A stretch of 8,252 bases of DNA from an uncultured Bacteroidota bacterium (GTDB lineage: Bacteria > Bacteroidota > Bacteroidia > Chitinophagales > Chitinophagaceae), in NCBI GenBank assembly GCA_903933995.1, contig CAIZMD010000768.1:1-8252 (forward strand). The letters are read 5' to 3'. The translations under genes and the position numbers were made by a program. Of this stretch, positions 6,109 to 8,252 are shown in pieces. Positions within the stretch are counted from its first letter, which is position 1, and each line of letters opens with the position of its first letter. Below the pieces are notes generated by a model. That model did not search any database, had not been told where the DNA came from, and worked only from the letters and a program-made list of their open reading frames with translations.

Positions 6109-7764
6109 TTATCCGTTGTACATTAAGTCATAATACTCTTTGGCCATGCGGTTACTATCAAACTGCCAACGCACATCCATCATACCATTTTTCATGATCT
6201 GTCTCCAAGTATCCTTATTTTCATAATACAAGGGAAGAATCTGTTGTTCCAAGATTTCATACAACTTGTTCAAATCATAATCATCTTGTTCTTGTACAGA
6301 CATGTTATCATAATCTGCTTTAGGAACCACAAAACCATTGTTACCATGGTTAATAAATTCTGGAATCCATCCATCGTCTGTAGAGAAGTTAACAGCTCCG
6401 TTCATAGCAGCAGTCATACCACTGGTTCCAGATGCTTCTCTTGGTACCCTTGGATTGTTCAACCATACATCAGAAGCTTGCTTTAAGCGTTTGCTCAAAG
6501 AAAGTTCATAACCAATTAACACTGCTACATTCTTGTATTTCTTGCTAATCTGTACCAAACTATTAAAAGTGGTAATTGCAGGATAATCCAAAGGATACGG
6601 TTTACCAGCCCAAATAATTTGTACTGGATATTTGGCGTTGCTCAAGAGTTTTTCAAAACGCTCTAAATGCCAGCTCAGCATGTCTGCACGTTTATAACCA
6701 GCAAACCTTCTTGCCCAAACAATGGTCAATACATTGGGGTCAAATACTTTACCAGTTTGGTCTGCAACAATTTCAAATGCCCTTTTCTTTAAGAAGGTTT
6801 TCCTATCATCAAAAATGGGATCGTTCTTTTCTTCTAAAGCACGGTATAATTGTTTATCAGCCCAATAATGCCAGTTCTGTGCATTGGTGATGCTGATGAT
6901 GGGGCAAATACCTTCATAGTGTTTCCACATGTCACGGCTTACTACACCATGCAAGGCAGAAACGCCATTGGCTTTTCTAGCAAAACGCAGCGCTACTAAG
7001 GAGTGGTTAAACTGGTCATCATGTATACCAGTAATTTTTCTTACCTCGTCTAAGCTCATTCCACAGAAATAGCTCATTTTTTGACAGAGATAAATATCGT
7101 GTTTTTCATTTCCAGCTTCTTCAGGCGTATGGGTTGTGAAAACCATATGCTCTTTTACTTTGGCTAGACTTTTAAATTTATTCAGCAAATAAAATCCTGC
7201 ACTAATACCATGTGCTTCATTCAAATGATACACGTCTGGATTGAATCCTAATTCGTCTATTAATTTTGCACCACCAATTCCCAACAAAATAAACTGAGCT
7301 ACTTTGGTAGCAACGTTGGCATCATATAAGCGGTGTGTAATGGTCTGAGAAACATAATCGTTTTCGGGTAAATCCGTACTCAATAAGAACATAGGAGCGC
7401 TCTTAAATGTCTCTGGATTCAAATAATAAGCTTTAACCCAAACTGGATGATCATGAATCAGGATTTGAAATTTAATATCAGTCTCTTCCAGAAAACTATA
7501 TTGTTTTTCCATGAAAGTAACCTGTAAGGTTTGATCCTGGTTTCTAGCTTGGTCATAGTATCCGTTCTTCCACAAAATACCAATTCCAATCAGGTTCTGT
7601 CTCAATTCATAAGCGCTGCGCATATGAGAGCCAGCCAAAAAGCCCACTCCACCACTATAGATTTTCAATGGTTGGTGAATGGCAAATTCCATTGAAAAAT
7701 AAGCCGTTTTCTTTGCGTATTGTTCGTCTATAGGATAGGGAACCTGAAAGTTTCTAAAACTCAT
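6109..7764 (-). CDS. Short alpha-glucan phosphorylase family protein (GT35) lacking the PLP-lysine
   Basis: This belongs to the glycogen/maltodextrin phosphorylase family, whose members use pyridoxal phosphate to release glucose-1-phosphate from alpha-1,4-glucans in the cytoplasm. Recognisable blocks are AYFSMEFAI at residues 21-29, KIYSGGVGFLAGSH at 34-47, YHLNEAHG at 179-186, VFTTHTPEEAGN at 208-219, the phosphate-binding-like RRFAGYKR at 352-359 (Arg 353 and Lys 358 match rabbit R569 and K574) and EASGTSGM at 443-450. With 551 residues it is much shorter than the classical enzymes of about 800 but similar to short maltodextrin-type relatives. The residue right after EASGTSGM is T451 (codon ACT), where rabbit, E. 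coli and Thermotoga-type enzymes have the lysine that binds PLP. LAGSH also replaces the usual LAGDH or LAGDY. Classical phosphorylase activity is therefore doubtful. The gene stands alone with its own terminator; no glg genes are nearby. Confidence 0.85.
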   Translation of the reverse strand: MSFRNFQVPYPIDEQYAKKTAYFSMEFAIHQPLKIYSGGVGFLAGSHMRSAYELRQNLIGIGILWKNGYYDQARNQDQTLQVTFMEKQYSFLEETDIKFQILIHDHPVWVKAYYLNPETFKSAPMFLLSTDLPENDYVSQTITHRLYDANVATKVAQFILLGIGGAKLIDELGFNPDVYHLNEAHGISAGFYLLNKFKSLAKVKEHMVFTTHTPEEAGNEKHDIYLCQKMSYFCGMSLDEVRKITGIHDDQFNHSLVALRFARKANGVSALHGVVSRDMWKHYEGICPIISITNAQNWHYWADKQLYRALEEKNDPIFDDRKTFLKKRAFEIVADQTGKVFDPNVLTIVWARRFAGYKRADMLSWHLERFEKLLSNAKYPVQIIWAGKPYPLDYPAITTFNSLVQISKKYKNVAVLIGYELSLSKRLKQASDVWLNNPRVPREASGTSGMTAAMNGAVNFSTDDGWIPEFINHGNNGFVVPKADYDNMSVQEQDDYDLNKLYEILEQQILPLYYENKDTWRQIMKNGMMDVRWQFDSNRMAKEYYDLMYNG

Positions 7765-7805
7765 AAATACTTGTTTCGTTAAATAAAATCAGTGCAATAT
7801 AAGCC

Positions 7806-7830
7806 AAAAAAATAAAATGTAAATTTTACA
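7806..7830 (-). promoter_or_regulatory. TGTAAA-T-TTTACA inverted repeat followed by a T-tract
   Basis: Positions 7818-7830 form a 13-base inverted repeat, TGTAAA and TTTACA around one central base. On the minus strand it is followed directly by TTTTATTTTTTT (7817-7806). It lies 36 bases after the stop of the four-cysteine protein gene and 54 bases before the phosphorylase ATG. It can be read as a dimeric-regulator operator for the phosphorylase gene or as a weak AT-rich terminator of the upstream gene. Another TGTAAA at 7848 is exactly 30 bases (about three helical turns) from the one at 7818. The pattern is visible; the role is inferred. Confidence 0.35.
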
Positions 7831-7866
7831 CATTAATTCCGGGAAGATGTAAAGGAGGTGGACAAT

Positions 7867-8252
7867 TTATCGTTTAGACAGGGACTTGCGTTTTGGCTCT
7901 CTTTTTCTGGTAAAACTATCGTCAAAATAGCATTTGATGCCTCGGTGGTTACCGCAGTTTCCTTGTTCTTTCAGACTGACTTCATTATCCTCAAAACTAA
8001 AGTCAATTACACATGGATCACCGTTAAAACGATATTGGGCATTGTTGGCATCCTTCATAGTAAAAGAGCCTTTTAATTCTCCAATACAGGCGCCCTCATT
8101 CTTTTCAAAATGAATAAAAAATTCATAACTGCCATTTTTATTACCATCTCTAATAGAAATAAAATTCTTCTTGTCTTGTGCATAGTCTGCACTGTATTTG
8201 TATTTGCGTGGTAAAGTATCTATGGGATTGATAATCTCTGATTTGCTGGGAG
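7867..8252 (-). CDS. C-terminal part of an unidentified four-cysteine protein (5' end beyond window)
   Basis: The minus-strand frame ending at the TAA 7869-7867 is open to the window edge, giving 128 codons without a start being needed, so the true start lies outside. I do not recognise the family. Four cysteines sit in a regular setting: GACIGELKG, DPCVIDF, GNCGNHRG and IKCYFDDS, which would suit two disulfides in a small exported beta-rich domain. The preceding part (RKYKYSADYAQ, NGSYEFFIHFEK) also looks beta-rich, and the C-terminus is strongly basic (TRKREPKRKSLSKR). An internal ATG at 8056-8058 could start a 63-residue protein, but the frame runs well upstream with good composition, so I treat it as one longer gene. 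It precedes the phosphorylase gene on the same strand by 102 bases. Confidence 0.65.
   Translation of the reverse strand, partial: PSKSEIINPIDTLPRKYKYSADYAQDKKNFISIRDGNKNGSYEFFIHFEKNEGACIGELKGSFTMKDANNAQYRFNGDPCVIDFSFEDNEVSLKEQGNCGNHRGIKCYFDDSFTRKREPKRKSLSKR

Noticed and set aside
7850..8076. Plus-strand ORF from GTG 7858 preceded by an AAAGGAGGTG sequence resembling a perfect Shine-Dalgarno site.
   Set aside because: The GGAGG runs into the GTG with no spacing, the other genes here do not use Shine-Dalgarno sites, and the opposite strand encodes the more protein-like four-cysteine C-terminus that stays open to the window edge.

Overview
The window looks like a housekeeping stretch of a Bacteroidota chromosome, most likely of the Chitinophagaceae/Sediminibacterium type (the lineage is inferred from protein style, not from a search). 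It is AT-rich, and its genes lack Shine-Dalgarno sequences. Several genes can only be started from GTG or TTG. Upstream regions carry the Bacteroidota -7 promoter motif TAnnTTTG. The gene content (KdsC-like phosphatase, UbiA prenyltransferase, Maf, OsmC, LipA, secreted NAGPA-type protein, UbiX, short alpha-glucan phosphorylase homologue) fits this phylum. I see no mobile element, CRISPR array, tRNA or rRNA.

Layout. (1) 1-2188, plus strand: the last codons of an unidentified gene, then a tight run of KdsC-like HAD phosphatase, UbiA-family membrane prenyltransferase and Maf nucleotide pyrophosphatase, with gaps of 9-36 bases, probably one operon. (2) 2192-2596, minus strand: an OsmC-family protein, tail to tail with maf with only 3 bases between the stops. 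(3) 2641-5397, plus strand: an exported beta-rich protein of unknown function, lipoyl synthase lipA with its own likely promoter, and a secreted phosphodiester-glycosidase-family protein overlapping the end of lipA. (4) 5399-7764, minus strand: ubiX, whose stop lies one base from the glycosidase stop and which has a very good promoter, then a strong terminator, then a 551-residue alpha-glucan phosphorylase homologue. (5) 7867-8252, minus strand: the C-terminal part of an unidentified four-cysteine protein that runs off the window.

The genes do not form one pathway. They touch envelope sugar synthesis (KdsC-like), prenyl lipid or quinone chemistry (UbiA and UbiX), nucleotide-pool hygiene (Maf), peroxide defence (OsmC), lipoate synthesis (LipA) and glucan metabolism (GlgP-like). 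I do not see a convincing new multi-gene system. The most notable observation is that the phosphorylase homologue has threonine where the family's PLP-binding lysine should be. Next come a possible stop-start relay through an 11-codon ORF that delivers ribosomes to a TTG-started UbiA gene, and a ubiX promoter placed so close to its ATG that the mRNA would be almost leaderless.
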